From Microcaldota archaeon (GTDB lineage Archaea; Micrarchaeota; Micrarchaeia; Micrarchaeales; CABMGC01): a DNA stretch of 64,000 nt. Where the stretch lies: contig JAJYOL010000001.1 of assembly GCA_021796225.1 (NCBI GenBank), positions 67,471-131,470 of the forward strand. Direction: 5' to 3'. The notes under the pieces are model-generated. The model was given only the letters and a program-made list of their open reading frames with translations. It searched no databases and was not told the DNA's origin. The position numbers and the translations under genes were made by a program. Below are positions 1 to 8,369 of this stretch, one piece after another (position 1 is the stretch's first letter; every line of letters begins with the position of its first letter).

Positions 1-576
1 CAGCGTGAACCGGCAGCGGTAAAGGCCAAGGCACAGGCAGCTTCCATCAAGCCGTATTCCAAAGATCAAAAAACAAAAAATGCCGTTCAGGAAAAAAGGA
101 AATTTCTTCCATACGCGCTTGCCGTAATCGCCATTGCAATTGTGGTCGCAATCGCCTTTCTGCTATTAAATCCGAGAGTGACTTCGCAGGTTCCTTTCCA
201 GACATTCAAACAGAATTTCAATTCCGCTCCACGGGTTGCAATAGCCCTTACTTATACGAATGACACCAACTATGCCAACGAAGTGCCCTGCATGACCAAC
301 CTCGTCGAAATAGTCGGAAGGACAAGGAATGCGAGCACGATAGACCTGTTGATACTGAATAGCACGTCGTGTACCTATTCTCCAGGCGGCCTCGGGGTAA
401 ATGCACAGATAAAGACGACAAATGCGAGCACGTGTCTCAGAATAGCGAATTCTGAGCCGAGCTTATTCCTTAATTCCAGCATATCAAATTCCACGCTTAT
501 TACTGCAAACCACATGTACGTGAATGCAAACCAGGAATATCTGGCAAAGTGCAGCATAGCCGCCGAATTCGGATGA
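1..576 (+). CDS. Membrane-anchored extracellular protein, 5' end missing
   Basis: The reading frame is open from base 1, so the true start lies outside the window; the GTG at 142 falls inside the membrane segment and is not a likely start. The visible 191 residues are a charged Lys/Ala-rich stretch, one hydrophobic segment at about residues 40-58, then an Asn/Ser/Thr-rich domain with four or five cysteines and many N-x-S/T sites, as in exported archaeal domains. I recognise no family. The stop is 70 bases before a pilin-like gene that has its own TATA box (near 602-610), so the two are probably separate transcripts. Confidence 0.7.
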   Translation, partial: QREPAAVKAKAQAASIKPYSKDQKTKNAVQEKRKFLPYALAVIAIAIVVAIAFLLLNPRVTSQVPFQTFKQNFNSAPRVAIALTYTNDTNYANEVPCMTNLVEIVGRTRNASTIDLLILNSTSCTYSPGGLGVNAQIKTTNASTCLRIANSEPSLFLNSSISNSTLITANHMYVNANQEYLAKCSIAAEFG

Positions 577-646
577 GCAATCAGATTCTTCCGCGTTAAC
601 GTATAAAGGTATAAGAATTCCGATAACATATCCGTTATAGACACCC

Positions 647-1552
647 ATGCCCAGTTTCAATAGACTCCAATCCGCAATGGAATACCTAATGACGTACGGG
701 TGGGCCATACTCGTCATTGCCGTTGTCCTTGGAGTTCTCTATTCACTCGGAATTTTCAGTCCATCAAACTTTGCGCCGAAGGCACAACCCGGATCGTGTC
801 AGGTATTCCGCCCGAATGGTCCTGAAACAACTTTTAATCTAAACTTAGAAGGAACATGCAGTGAAGAACTACCTGAATATGCTGGGTTCTTCAACGGACA
901 AACTAGTTACCTAACAATTCCCGATTTTTCAAGTATCAATCCTGATTCAAGCAGCAACTCCAAATCAATAATTTTTTGGATATACCTTACAGGATATCCC
1001 TCAAATGACGTCGATAATAATTTCATACTATTTACCCCCAGTAACAATGGTCCTGCACTGCGAGTCGCATATGTGCTTGAAAGTAGCGGGGTAGTTTATG
1101 ATTCAAATGGCTGCAATGGAGAATGGACGCAAACAGGAACGAGATCATCTCTCCAACTTAATAAATGGATACAAGTGGCTGTCGTTCGACAGAATTCCAC
1201 CATTTCTATCTATTACAACGCAACTTCACAATCAATATATGGAAATCCAATGGGTAACATATGTTCTGGAAGCAGTTCATACTTTATAGGAAAACCCGAA
1301 GTCAACGGAGCACCGTCATGGCCTCCGTATTATATCTCAAATATACAAATATACGATTCCCCTATGTCTCAAAATGATGTTACCGCACTTTATCAGGAAG
1401 GAATAGGGGGCTCACCCATACACTTGCAAAATCTTACTGCTTGGTGGCCATTAAACGGAGATGTAAACGACTACAGTGGAAACAATAACAACGGTGTGCC
1501 AACCAGTGTGCGATTTACAGGTACGTGGCAAAATGGATATACGTCGCCTTAA
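647..1552 (+). CDS. Class III signal peptide (pilin-like) protein with LamG-type domain
   Basis: The 301-residue product begins with a short basic region and LQSAMEYLMTYGWAIL, with Gln at +1 and Glu at +5 of the predicted mature protein, the pattern cut by archaeal prepilin peptidases. A hydrophobic helix (about 22-45) is followed by a conserved Pro/Cys cassette (PGSCQVFRPNGP) and a domain of about 200 residues with LamG/concanavalin-like features (ITAW-like strand, NISNIQIYD-type motif). It ends in a GIGG..PI / WWPLNGD / DYSGNNNNGVP cassette. Probably a surface adhesin or minor pilin that binds glycans (inference). A TATA-like box lies at about 602-610. Its closest relative is the next gene. 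Confidence 0.85.
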   Translation: MPSFNRLQSAMEYLMTYGWAILVIAVVLGVLYSLGIFSPSNFAPKAQPGSCQVFRPNGPETTFNLNLEGTCSEELPEYAGFFNGQTSYLTIPDFSSINPDSSSNSKSIIFWIYLTGYPSNDVDNNFILFTPSNNGPALRVAYVLESSGVVYDSNGCNGEWTQTGTRSSLQLNKWIQVAVVRQNSTISIYYNATSQSIYGNPMGNICSGSSSYFIGKPEVNGAPSWPPYYISNIQIYDSPMSQNDVTALYQEGIGGSPIHLQNLTAWWPLNGDVNDYSGNNNNGVPTSVRFTGTWQNGYTSP

Positions 1553-1563
1553 CCGGGATTAAT

Positions 1564-2424
1564 ATGAGATCAAGAATCCAATCCGCAATGGAATACCTAA
1601 TGACATACGGGTGGGCAATACTCGTCATTGCGGTTGTCCTTGGCGTTCTTTATTCACTCGGAATATTCAGTCCTTCGAACTTCGCACCGAAGGCACAACC
1701 CGGATCGTGTCAGGTATTCCGCCCGAACGGCCCCGGCACAAGTTATGATGCGAATCTCGAAGGAACGTGCAGCGGCGAACTGCCGCAGTATGTCGCACAG
1801 TTTGACGGGGCATCGAGTTACATATATTCATCAACTTCAAATTCCATCCCGATGTCAATAACGGCATGGTTTGAACTATACGATTTACCTACTGGAAATA
1901 CGAGTTATGGCATAATATCGAGCCATCAGGGAGAAGCATTTCCCACAATGAAGGTTTCTCTGATCGCAGGAGTCCCCGGATTAAGTATTTGCGGGACTAA
2001 TATAGGGAGCACTGCAAGCCCAATAGCGCTAACTACCGGAAAATGGTATTTCGGAACATTGATAGTAAATTCTTCAGGACAATTTGTCTATCTGAATGGC
2101 GGAAATGTGGGTTCGGTTTATGCCACACCAAGCATAAGTACCAATCTTGTGAACATAGGTTATCAACCCGGCACATGTGGCGAAGTGGGGTATTTTTCAG
2201 GAGCATTATCAAACATACAGATATACAACACTTCCCTATCCTTAAACGATATACAAAGCATATATGCCGCGGGAATAGGCGGCGTACCAATCGATGCAAA
2301 ACACATAATCTCGTGGTGGCCCCTCAATGGCAACCCCCAGGATTATAGCGGAAATAATGCGGCAGTGATTTCATACAACGTCATATACAGCGGTTCTTGG
2401 GCTGGTTCTTACTCTCCGCCTTAA
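1564..2424 (+). CDS. Class III signal peptide (pilin-like) LamG protein, tandem copy
   Basis: This is a tandem paralogue of the preceding gene, starting 11 bases after its stop. ATG 1564 is chosen over the upstream in-frame codon at 1525 because it gives the short basic start (MRSRIQSAMEYL) shared by the paralogues. The 286-residue product has the same first ~85 residues and the same WWPLNG ending, while the central lectin-like part differs strongly. DNA identity in the first ~150 bases is visibly very high. Predicted to be inserted by the type IV pilus route and exposed at the surface. Confidence 0.87.
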   Translation: MRSRIQSAMEYLMTYGWAILVIAVVLGVLYSLGIFSPSNFAPKAQPGSCQVFRPNGPGTSYDANLEGTCSGELPQYVAQFDGASSYIYSSTSNSIPMSITAWFELYDLPTGNTSYGIISSHQGEAFPTMKVSLIAGVPGLSICGTNIGSTASPIALTTGKWYFGTLIVNSSGQFVYLNGGNVGSVYATPSISTNLVNIGYQPGTCGEVGYFSGALSNIQIYNTSLSLNDIQSIYAAGIGGVPIDAKHIISWWPLNGNPQDYSGNNAAVISYNVIYSGSWAGSYSPP

Positions 2425-2430
2425 TCAGCA

Positions 2431-2883
2431 TCATACTGGCGTTGCATTCGCACTAGGTAGTATCTGAACGGCTGTCTCTTCCAGAATCTGTGCGGAATTC
2501 ACTCCAAGTATTGCTTCAAGCCTTCTTCCTATCTCCTTTGTCTTTCTCATGGTCACGGTGTAGCTTTTCTCGCATTTCTTGAATTCTTCGAGTTTTATGA
2601 AGTACCATCCCTCACCGGACATTCTCCACGCGACGAAGGTTGGGAATGAAGTATTTTTTTCCCATTCCAGCAGCTTCTCGAATTGGTCGTAATCGAGGCT
2701 GAGACTTCCCTTGTCCCAGGCCTTGCATTCGATGCAAAACGCTTCCCTATCCTTCAATGCTATTATGTCAGGACCGAGCGCATTAACCCCACTGCCGGCA
2801 CTTCTTATCACGGAATAGCCCTTGCCGTAAAATACGTTAAGCAGCTCCCTTTCGCTCCTTGCCCCTTTCATGTATCTGTGCAT
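2431..2883 (-). CDS. hjc: Holliday junction resolvase Hjc
   Basis: The 150-residue product matches archaeal Hjc, which cuts four-way DNA junctions in recombination and fork repair. The start has a G-x-x-S-E-R-E-L-L helix with catalytic Glu11, followed by RSAGSG and the nuclease core GPDIIALK (Asp39) and IECK (Glu52, Lys54), the PD-(D/E)xK signature. Length is slightly above the usual 120-140 residues, with an extra C-terminal tail of low conservation. Met5 is an equally plausible start. The gene lies convergent with the LamG gene, 6 bases between their stops, and divergent from the membrane protein downstream. Confidence 0.92.
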   Translation of the reverse strand: MHRYMKGARSERELLNVFYGKGYSVIRSAGSGVNALGPDIIALKDREAFCIECKAWDKGSLSLDYDQFEKLLEWEKNTSFPTFVAWRMSGEGWYFIKLEEFKKCEKSYTVTMRKTKEIGRRLEAILGVNSAQILEETAVQILPSANATPV

Positions 2884-2960
2884 AAAGCCGCCAACGTTAC
2901 TTCACAACCCAACTTATTAAATCTTATCATGCAATATTTTACCACACTCCGGATGATAAT

Positions 2961-3800
2961 ATGTTTGAACGCGTTAGATCAGGATGGCACGTGGCTTCGG
3001 CAATCAGAAAATTAGTATTCAAGGATAAGGACCTGCTGCTCTATCCAGTAATATCGGCGATTATCCTGTTTATTACGACAGTAGCCGTGTTCGTGCCCCT
3101 TGTGCTATTCAAGGAAGTGACAAATACCGGATTCATACTGGCAATGTTCCTGTACTACATTCTGGTGTATTTCATATCCTCGTTCGTAATAGCATCGATG
3201 CTGATAGCATTCCGGGCATATAATTCGGGCAAGAGAATAAGCGTGGCGGAATCATTCTCACGCGCATCGAAGTATTTCGTATTGCTGCTCGAATGGGCCG
3301 TCTTCGAAGCTGTAGTAGTGATGATAATAAGGGTTATAGAACAGAGGCTCGGCAACGTTGCGGGGCTGCTGTTCAATGCCGTTGCATCGTTGGCAATGTC
3401 CATTGCTGTGGTATTCGCCATTCCTGTAATAATCGACAAGAAAACAGGGCCTGTTGAAACGATAAAGGAGAGCACGACCTTCATATTCAATAATTTCGGC
3501 AAGACATTCGGCGGGATAATATTCTCCGACCTATATTCGCTCCTTTTCATAGTTTCCGGTTTCGTACTGATTATCGTGAGCACGGTCGCAATGATGGCAT
3601 CGTTGATTCTGGGTGCCGTAGTCCTGCTCGCGGGAGTGCTTCTCATAGTATTCGGCTTCATGCTGGATTATACGCTCTCCAACCTGTTCAAATTCGTGAT
3701 TTACGACGCCATGAACGGCGGAAAGCTTCCCGAAGGCATAACCAAGGACATGATTGATGCCAGCATAAGGACGAAACAACAGAAAAAGCCGCGTTTTTGA
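2961..3800 (+). CDS. Polytopic membrane protein, DUF6159-like
   Basis: The product has 279 residues, with a short amphipathic start (FERVRSGWHVASAIRKLVFKDKDLL) and about five to six membrane helices. The start and the F-x-x-P-V-I-x-D-K region resemble the DUF6159 family of archaeal and bacterial membrane proteins, whose function is unknown. The C-terminus is basic and cytoplasmic-looking. It is a single-gene unit between hjc (divergent) and a candidate RNA plus dnaG downstream. The family assignment is from recalled pattern only. Confidence 0.7.
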   Translation: MFERVRSGWHVASAIRKLVFKDKDLLLYPVISAIILFITTVAVFVPLVLFKEVTNTGFILAMFLYYILVYFISSFVIASMLIAFRAYNSGKRISVAESFSRASKYFVLLLEWAVFEAVVVMIIRVIEQRLGNVAGLLFNAVASLAMSIAVVFAIPVIIDKKTGPVETIKESTTFIFNNFGKTFGGIIFSDLYSLLFIVSGFVLIIVSTVAMMASLILGAVVLLAGVLLIVFGFMLDYTLSNLFKFVIYDAMNGGKLPEGITKDMIDASIRTKQQKKPRF

Positions 3801-3855
3801 TGCAAGACAAACTGACACAATAGGATTATTAAGCTTTTTATCCCCATGGATAATT

Positions 3856-3978
3856 GAAATAGTAACCTTACGCAGTGACGGCATGAATTATCATATTGAT
3901 TTTGAAATCCAGGGCTTGTGGCATAAAAGTTCACTCTGCCCTACTTTTGGCCTTAGCACTGCATAACGGCACTATTTC
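3856..3978 (+). ncRNA. Candidate structured RNA upstream of dnaG
   Basis: The 281-base gap before dnaG holds nested perfect inverted repeats: GAAATAGT (3856-3863) with ACTATTTC (3971-3978), and inside it GCAGTG (3872-3877) with CACTGC (3957-3962), separated on each side by 8 unpaired bases. An inner hairpin pairs AAAAGT (3925-3930) with ACTTTT (3943-3948). TATA-like sequence (ATTATTAAGC at about 3825-3834, then CTTTTTATCC) stands about 25 bases upstream. No open frame fits. It could be a stable RNA or the dnaG leader. No known family was recognised; the pocket-like internal loop resembles H/ACA guides, but no ACA box follows. Confidence 0.4.
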
Positions 3979-4081
3979 TCAAACTGTACCCTAAAGGGAA
4001 GACGGCTCACAAAAGGAAGAATATTATCCGTGTGCTTCTTTCCGGAAAGCGGTGCTTGCAAAACTGAAAAAGGTAGTATAA

Positions 4082-5449
4082 ATGGCAAAAACTTATCTGG
4101 AAATTGTAAAGTACATGGTGGAAGCAAAGTTTACCATAGAGGGAAATGTAGACAAACCCGACATAATAGGGGCCGTATTCGGCCAAACTGAAGGGCTTCT
4201 TGGAAACGAACTTGATCTTCGCGAACTTCAGAAGAACGGAAAGATCGGAAGAATAGAGATAGAAGTGCACGCCGGGGGCAACAGGACCAACGGAAAACTC
4301 TTCCTTCCGGCTTCGCTTGACAGGATAGAGACATGCATACTTGCAGCTGCGGTAGAAGCCGTAGATCGCGTAGGGCCATACGAAGCAAACTTTCACGTGG
4401 AAAAGGTCGAGGATACGAGATCCGAGAAGAGAAGGAAGATATTGGACAGGGCAAAGGACCTCGTGCGCATACTTCTCAATACGGAAATACCTGACAGCAG
4501 GGAAATAGCAGAAATGGTGCAGTCGGACGTTCGTGCAAGCGAAATCGTGACTTACGGTCCGGAAAAGCTGCCTGCCGGTCCCGACGTCGGAAAGAGCGAA
4601 GAGATAATCATAGTGGAAGGCCGTGCAGACGTGCTTAACCTTCTGAGGAACGACATAACCAATGCGATAGCGGTCGGCGGTGCCACGAATAACATACCTC
4701 GCACGATAACGGAACTGTGTGGACAGAAGGAAGCGACCGTTTTCGTAGACGGGGACAGGGGTGGCGATCTTATAATACGTTCCCTCATGAATGCCGCTGA
4801 AATAGACTTCGTTACGAAGGCTCCTGACGGCAAGGAAGTGGAGGATCTCACGCGCAAGGAGATAATTAAGTCGCTGCGCTCAAAGACCCCTATAGACCAG
4901 GACAGCGGATCAAAGCACAAGAACGGTGCGCCGCAGCAGCAGTTTAGCCAGCATTCGCAGCAGCAACAGAGATATCAGGAGAGGCCGCAGATGCAGCAGA
5001 AAAGGCAACAGAGTCCTCCTCCGGTAGATTCCGCTCCGCAGATAAAAGAGGTACTGCAGAAGGATGACGAATCATCACTTCCGCAGATAGAATCATCGGA
5101 ACCAGAATCAAATGAAAATACCCAAAGCGCTCAAGAAGAACCGGCTCTGCAGTCGATAGTGCTTACCGAGCTTACGAACGGGTTAAACGAACTGTCCGGA
5201 ACGTTAAGAAGCAGGCTCTACGGCTCGACCGGGGATGTATTGAAAGAGATACCAATACGCGAACTGCTTACAGAGGTTCAGGATTCCACGGACGTTTACG
5301 CCATAGTTCTTGACGGCGTGATAACACAGAGACTTGTCGAATTGGCAACCCAGAAGGGTGTTAAGGCCATATACGGTAACAGGGCAAACCAATTCCAGAG
5401 AAGGGACAAGAGCATTCTCCTTTACACGAAGGAGCGCGGCATGCTGTAA
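4082..5449 (+). CDS. dnaG: DNA primase DnaG (archaeal type)
   Basis: The 455-residue product matches archaeal DnaG, a TOPRIM protein found with the RNA exosome and with primase activity reported in some archaea. The N-terminal domain starts MAKTYLEIVKYMVEAKFTIE, and the TOPRIM core has VEGRADV (Glu179) and the acidic motif DGDRGG (223-228). A Gln/Pro-rich disordered linker (about 280-350) separates it from a conserved C-terminal domain that ends in a positively charged tail. The upstream 280 bases hold a probable structured transcript. Other exosome genes are not in the window. Confidence 0.95.
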   Translation: MAKTYLEIVKYMVEAKFTIEGNVDKPDIIGAVFGQTEGLLGNELDLRELQKNGKIGRIEIEVHAGGNRTNGKLFLPASLDRIETCILAAAVEAVDRVGPYEANFHVEKVEDTRSEKRRKILDRAKDLVRILLNTEIPDSREIAEMVQSDVRASEIVTYGPEKLPAGPDVGKSEEIIIVEGRADVLNLLRNDITNAIAVGGATNNIPRTITELCGQKEATVFVDGDRGGDLIIRSLMNAAEIDFVTKAPDGKEVEDLTRKEIIKSLRSKTPIDQDSGSKHKNGAPQQQFSQHSQQQQRYQERPQMQQKRQQSPPPVDSAPQIKEVLQKDDESSLPQIESSEPESNENTQSAQEEPALQSIVLTELTNGLNELSGTLRSRLYGSTGDVLKEIPIRELLTEVQDSTDVYAIVLDGVITQRLVELATQKGVKAIYGNRANQFQRRDKSILLYTKERGML

Positions 5450-5504
5450 TGCTAAACGGAAAAAAGGCCTGAAGAGCCGTTGCCGCTTCATTGCGTTGTC
5501 AATG

Positions 5505-6731
5505 TTACATGACGGCCTTCACGATTCCCATGCCTGAGAATTTCCCCTTATCGTAGATCATAAATCTGCCCAGGTCACGGATTTTTGCGAAAGGCTCGGC
5601 GCATATCCCTCCGGAAAGTCTTATTTCCGCATATGCCGCAATGCGCGTTTGGTACGTCTTCTTCTCGCTTATCTTTCCGGTTTCGGGTTTCACGAATTGT
5701 TCGATCTTTACCCTTCCTTCTATTTTGCGGTTGTTTATCACTACGCTGACTTTTTCCGGTATTCTTCCCAATATGAATATTTCGGCGTAGAGCGTGGTTA
5801 CCGAATCGATATTCGTATCGCTTCGATAAAGGACCATCCCAGATTGGGCAGAATATTTTTTATCGTCATTCTTTAATTCCAATGCGATATTTTTGCCAAG
5901 ACGTGCACATGAAATTTCTGCAGTGCCCGAGACTATTTTCGTAACGGTAGAATATTCCTCAAACGGCAGGATCTTTACCTTTTCATTTCTATACAGTGTG
6001 CCGTCCAATATGCGGCCTAAAAGAAATGTTTTTTCCTCATATTTCATTTTTCCCTGTATCTCCACCCTAAGCTCATTGTCTCCTTTCAGCGTCATGTCGT
6101 TCATTTCCGATACGACATCAAGAAGAGGCAATCCATGATACCAGGACATCCTGTTAGAACGTGCTGTAAGATTCTGCGACATGTATGCCGATATGGGTAT
6201 AAAACGAACCACTACATCCCTGGAGACATTGCCAAAGAATTTCCTCATTTGTTCAGAGAGATTGTAGAAAACCCGTCTTTCATATCCTGCTTCATCCATC
6301 TTGTTTACCGCAACTACGAAATTCCTTATCCCCAACATGTACGCTAGAAACGCGTGTCTGCGGGTCTGTGCGCTTATCCCTTCGTTTTCTTTGGCGGAGA
6401 CCATAAGCACTGCAGTATTCGCATACGACGTACCGTTTATCATATTCGTGATCAGTTCGTCATGCCCCGGCACGTCTATGAATTCAAGAAGGCGTTTTCC
6501 ATGTCTTAACTGCATACGCGTCGAATCGATGGTCGATCCCCGTCGTTGCTCCTCTTCAAAACGGTCAAGCAGCATGGCAGGCTCGAATTCCATTCCAATA
6601 TCCTTGGCTTCGTTTCTTGCATCTTCCAATCGTTGCTCCGACACGCTGCCTGTGCTTAACAAAAGATTCGCTATGAGCGTCGATTTGCCATGATCCCGGT
6701 GCCCAAGTACGACTATTCTTGATATTTTCAC
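5505..6731 (-). CDS. cysN: CysN-like GTPase, sulfate adenylyltransferase large subunit
   Basis: The 408-residue product is an EF-Tu/EF-1alpha-like GTPase with G1 GHRDHGKST (10-18), G3 DVPGH (86-90) and G4 NKMD (143-146), followed by two beta-barrel domains. It lies 4 bases after a CysD gene, which identifies it as the CysN partner that couples GTP hydrolysis to APS formation from ATP and sulfate. It lacks a fused APS kinase domain. The G2 region reads RGSTID instead of the usual RGITID. Pairing with cysD and with sugar-sulfonate genes points to sulfate activation for UDP-sulfoquinovose or assimilation. Confidence 0.85.
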   Translation of the reverse strand: MKISRIVVLGHRDHGKSTLIANLLLSTGSVSEQRLEDARNEAKDIGMEFEPAMLLDRFEEEQRRGSTIDSTRMQLRHGKRLLEFIDVPGHDELITNMINGTSYANTAVLMVSAKENEGISAQTRRHAFLAYMLGIRNFVVAVNKMDEAGYERRVFYNLSEQMRKFFGNVSRDVVVRFIPISAYMSQNLTARSNRMSWYHGLPLLDVVSEMNDMTLKGDNELRVEIQGKMKYEEKTFLLGRILDGTLYRNEKVKILPFEEYSTVTKIVSGTAEISCARLGKNIALELKNDDKKYSAQSGMVLYRSDTNIDSVTTLYAEIFILGRIPEKVSVVINNRKIEGRVKIEQFVKPETGKISEKKTYQTRIAAYAEIRLSGGICAEPFAKIRDLGRFMIYDKGKFSGMGIVKAVM

Positions 6732-6735
6732 AGTA

Positions 6736-7521
6736 TCACATATATCCTAGAGCCCTGAGCTTCTCCATTATCCTTCGTCTTTCCTTATCCTGATTTCTTC
6801 CAGCCCGTTCTTCGACATTCGTATATTCGAGCTCTCCGATAATTTTGTTTATGCTGTTCGCATCTGATTTTACCGGAGAGGAACAGCCCGTACATCCGAG
6901 ACTCCTATATCGTTTTCCGCTTCTCGCATAATATAACGGATTCACGGGGATTTTCTCCCTTTTTATATAATTCCACACGTCCCTTTCCGTCCAATCAAGA
7001 ATTGGGTGTATTCTGGAATGTCCTCCGTTTTCCCCCTTTCGATAATTGTCCCACATATCTTCCCCCTGTTCCTTGTAATTCCATCTAAAGTTTTTGTCTC
7101 TGGGAGACACGTACCGTTCCTTCGCGCGTATGCCGTGTTCGTCCCTTCGGATTGAAACTATCAGCGCATCAAAGTGCTCTTTTTCCATCACTTTTCTTAA
7201 CGCGTTCGTCTTGTTTTCTCCGCAGCACGAAAATCCAGAAATCTCCTGTTTAATCTCGCTTTCGGCGACAATAAGATTCAACCCCCATTTTCTCGTCAAT
7301 TCCTTTCTGAATTTGTAAGTTTCCGGGAAGTCCATCCCATTGTCTATGTGTATTACCGGAAAAGGCACTTTTCCCAGGAAGGCCTTCCTGGCGAGTGCAA
7401 GCATGACGGTGCTGTCCTTGCCCATGCTCCATAGCGCGGCAACATTGTCAAATCTGGAAACGGCGGCGCGTAGAATGTAGATGCTCTTATTTTCAAGCTG
7501 CATGAGCTCCTGATATTCCAT
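6736..7521 (-). CDS. cysD: CysD, sulfate adenylyltransferase subunit 2 (PP-loop ATPase)
   Basis: The 261-residue product has the PP-loop SMGKDST near the start, IHIDNGMDFPET, the KTNALRKVM segment, IRRDEHGIRAKER and a C-terminal LGCTGC cluster, all as in CysD. With CysN it makes APS from sulfate and ATP. ATG 7521 is preferred to the TTG at 7542 because GGTGG precedes it and a TATA-like box at 7549-7558 puts transcription start a few bases upstream. The gene diverges from the nucleotidyltransferase at 7584, with only 62 bases between the two starts. Confidence 0.9.
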   Translation of the reverse strand: MEYQELMQLENKSIYILRAAVSRFDNVAALWSMGKDSTVMLALARKAFLGKVPFPVIHIDNGMDFPETYKFRKELTRKWGLNLIVAESEIKQEISGFSCCGENKTNALRKVMEKEHFDALIVSIRRDEHGIRAKERYVSPRDKNFRWNYKEQGEDMWDNYRKGENGGHSRIHPILDWTERDVWNYIKREKIPVNPLYYARSGKRYRSLGCTGCSSPVKSDANSINKIIGELEYTNVEERAGRNQDKERRRIMEKLRALGYM

Positions 7522-7548
7522 ACAGCCACCCTTCTCAGGCAAGAGTTA

Positions 7549-7558
7549 TATACGTAAG
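7549..7558. promoter_or_regulatory. Shared TATA-like box between cysD and the nucleotidyltransferase
   Basis: A near-palindromic TTATATACGTAA-like sequence sits about 26 bases from ATG 7584 on the plus strand and about 30 from ATG 7521 on the minus strand. It can serve as TATA box in either direction. No second TATA-like stretch is visible in the 62-base divergent gap. Confidence 0.5.
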
Positions 7559-7583
7559 GAACCAATCCCGTATTGTAGATGGT

Positions 7584-8369
7584 ATGATGGCACTTAAGAA
7601 AGCGGTAATAACGTCGGCAGGACTGGGGTCCAGGATGCGCGAAATTACAAACGTGCTTCCGAAATCGCTCATTCCCCTTTACAAGGCGGAGAATTCCAAA
7701 AAGATTCTCGTTCCCATAATAGATTTCATATTCGCATCGATCAGCAATGTCGGGATAGATGACATATGCATAGTTGCCGGAGACAAGGAACATCTGATAA
7801 AAAAGCATCTTGAAGAAAAGAAGATAAAGAACGTCAGGTTTGTCTCGCAGCATCCTCCAAAAGGCTTCGGCGCGGCCGTGCTTGCGGCAGAGAAATTCTC
7901 ATCAGGGGATCCCTTCATGCTTAATACCGATGACATAGTGCTTACCTCGGGATACGACGTGCTTTCCGGCCTGTTCAAAAAACTGAATCCGGATGCGCTC
8001 TTTTTCATAAGGGAAGTTGGGAATCCGAAAAGATACGGGGTAGCGGTAGTTGAAGAGGAAGACGTTTTCATGAATCACAAAGTGTTCCGCGTAACCGACG
8101 TGGAGGAAAAACCGGCGAACCCGAAAAGCAATTTCGCAATAATAGGCCTTTATGCATTCTCTGGCAAAATCTTCAAGGCGCTGCGCGATTCGTCAAGCGG
8201 TGAAAACGTGGAGCTCACTCCTGCCATAGAACAACTAATAAAAGACGGGGGCAGAGTATATGCCATTCTCATCAAGGACGAAGTCACCTTGAACGTGGGC
8301 GACCCTGAAAATTATTTCAAGGCAATGTCCTACACATTCAACGAAGCGGAGAAAATGCTGAAGCCCTGA
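7584..8369 (+). CDS. Sugar-phosphate nucleotidyltransferase (UTP-glucose-1-phosphate uridylyltransferase-like)
   Basis: The 261-residue product has the NTP-transferase fold: GLGSRM near residue 14 (the G-x-G-x-R type nucleotide loop), LPKSLIPL, a conserved HPPKGFGAA and the NTDD metal site, then VEEKP and a late Asn-Val-Gly-Asp motif (NVGDPENYF). This is most like GalU, which makes UDP-glucose. Its partners, UDP-sulfoquinovose synthase (convergent, stops adjacent) and CysDN (divergent), make UDP-glucose the likely product. Specificity for UTP versus dTTP cannot be read with certainty. Confidence 0.8.
   Translation: MMALKKAVITSAGLGSRMREITNVLPKSLIPLYKAENSKKILVPIIDFIFASISNVGIDDICIVAGDKEHLIKKHLEEKKIKNVRFVSQHPPKGFGAAVLAAEKFSSGDPFMLNTDDIVLTSGYDVLSGLFKKLNPDALFFIREVGNPKRYGVAVVEEEDVFMNHKVFRVTDVEEKPANPKSNFAIIGLYAFSGKIFKALRDSSSGENVELTPAIEQLIKDGGRVYAILIKDEVTLNVGDPENYFKAMSYTFNEAEKMLKP

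Noticed and set aside
3155-3661. Minus-strand frame of 168 codons
   Set aside because: Antisense shadow of the DUF6159-like gene; Thr/Ile-rich with no domain.
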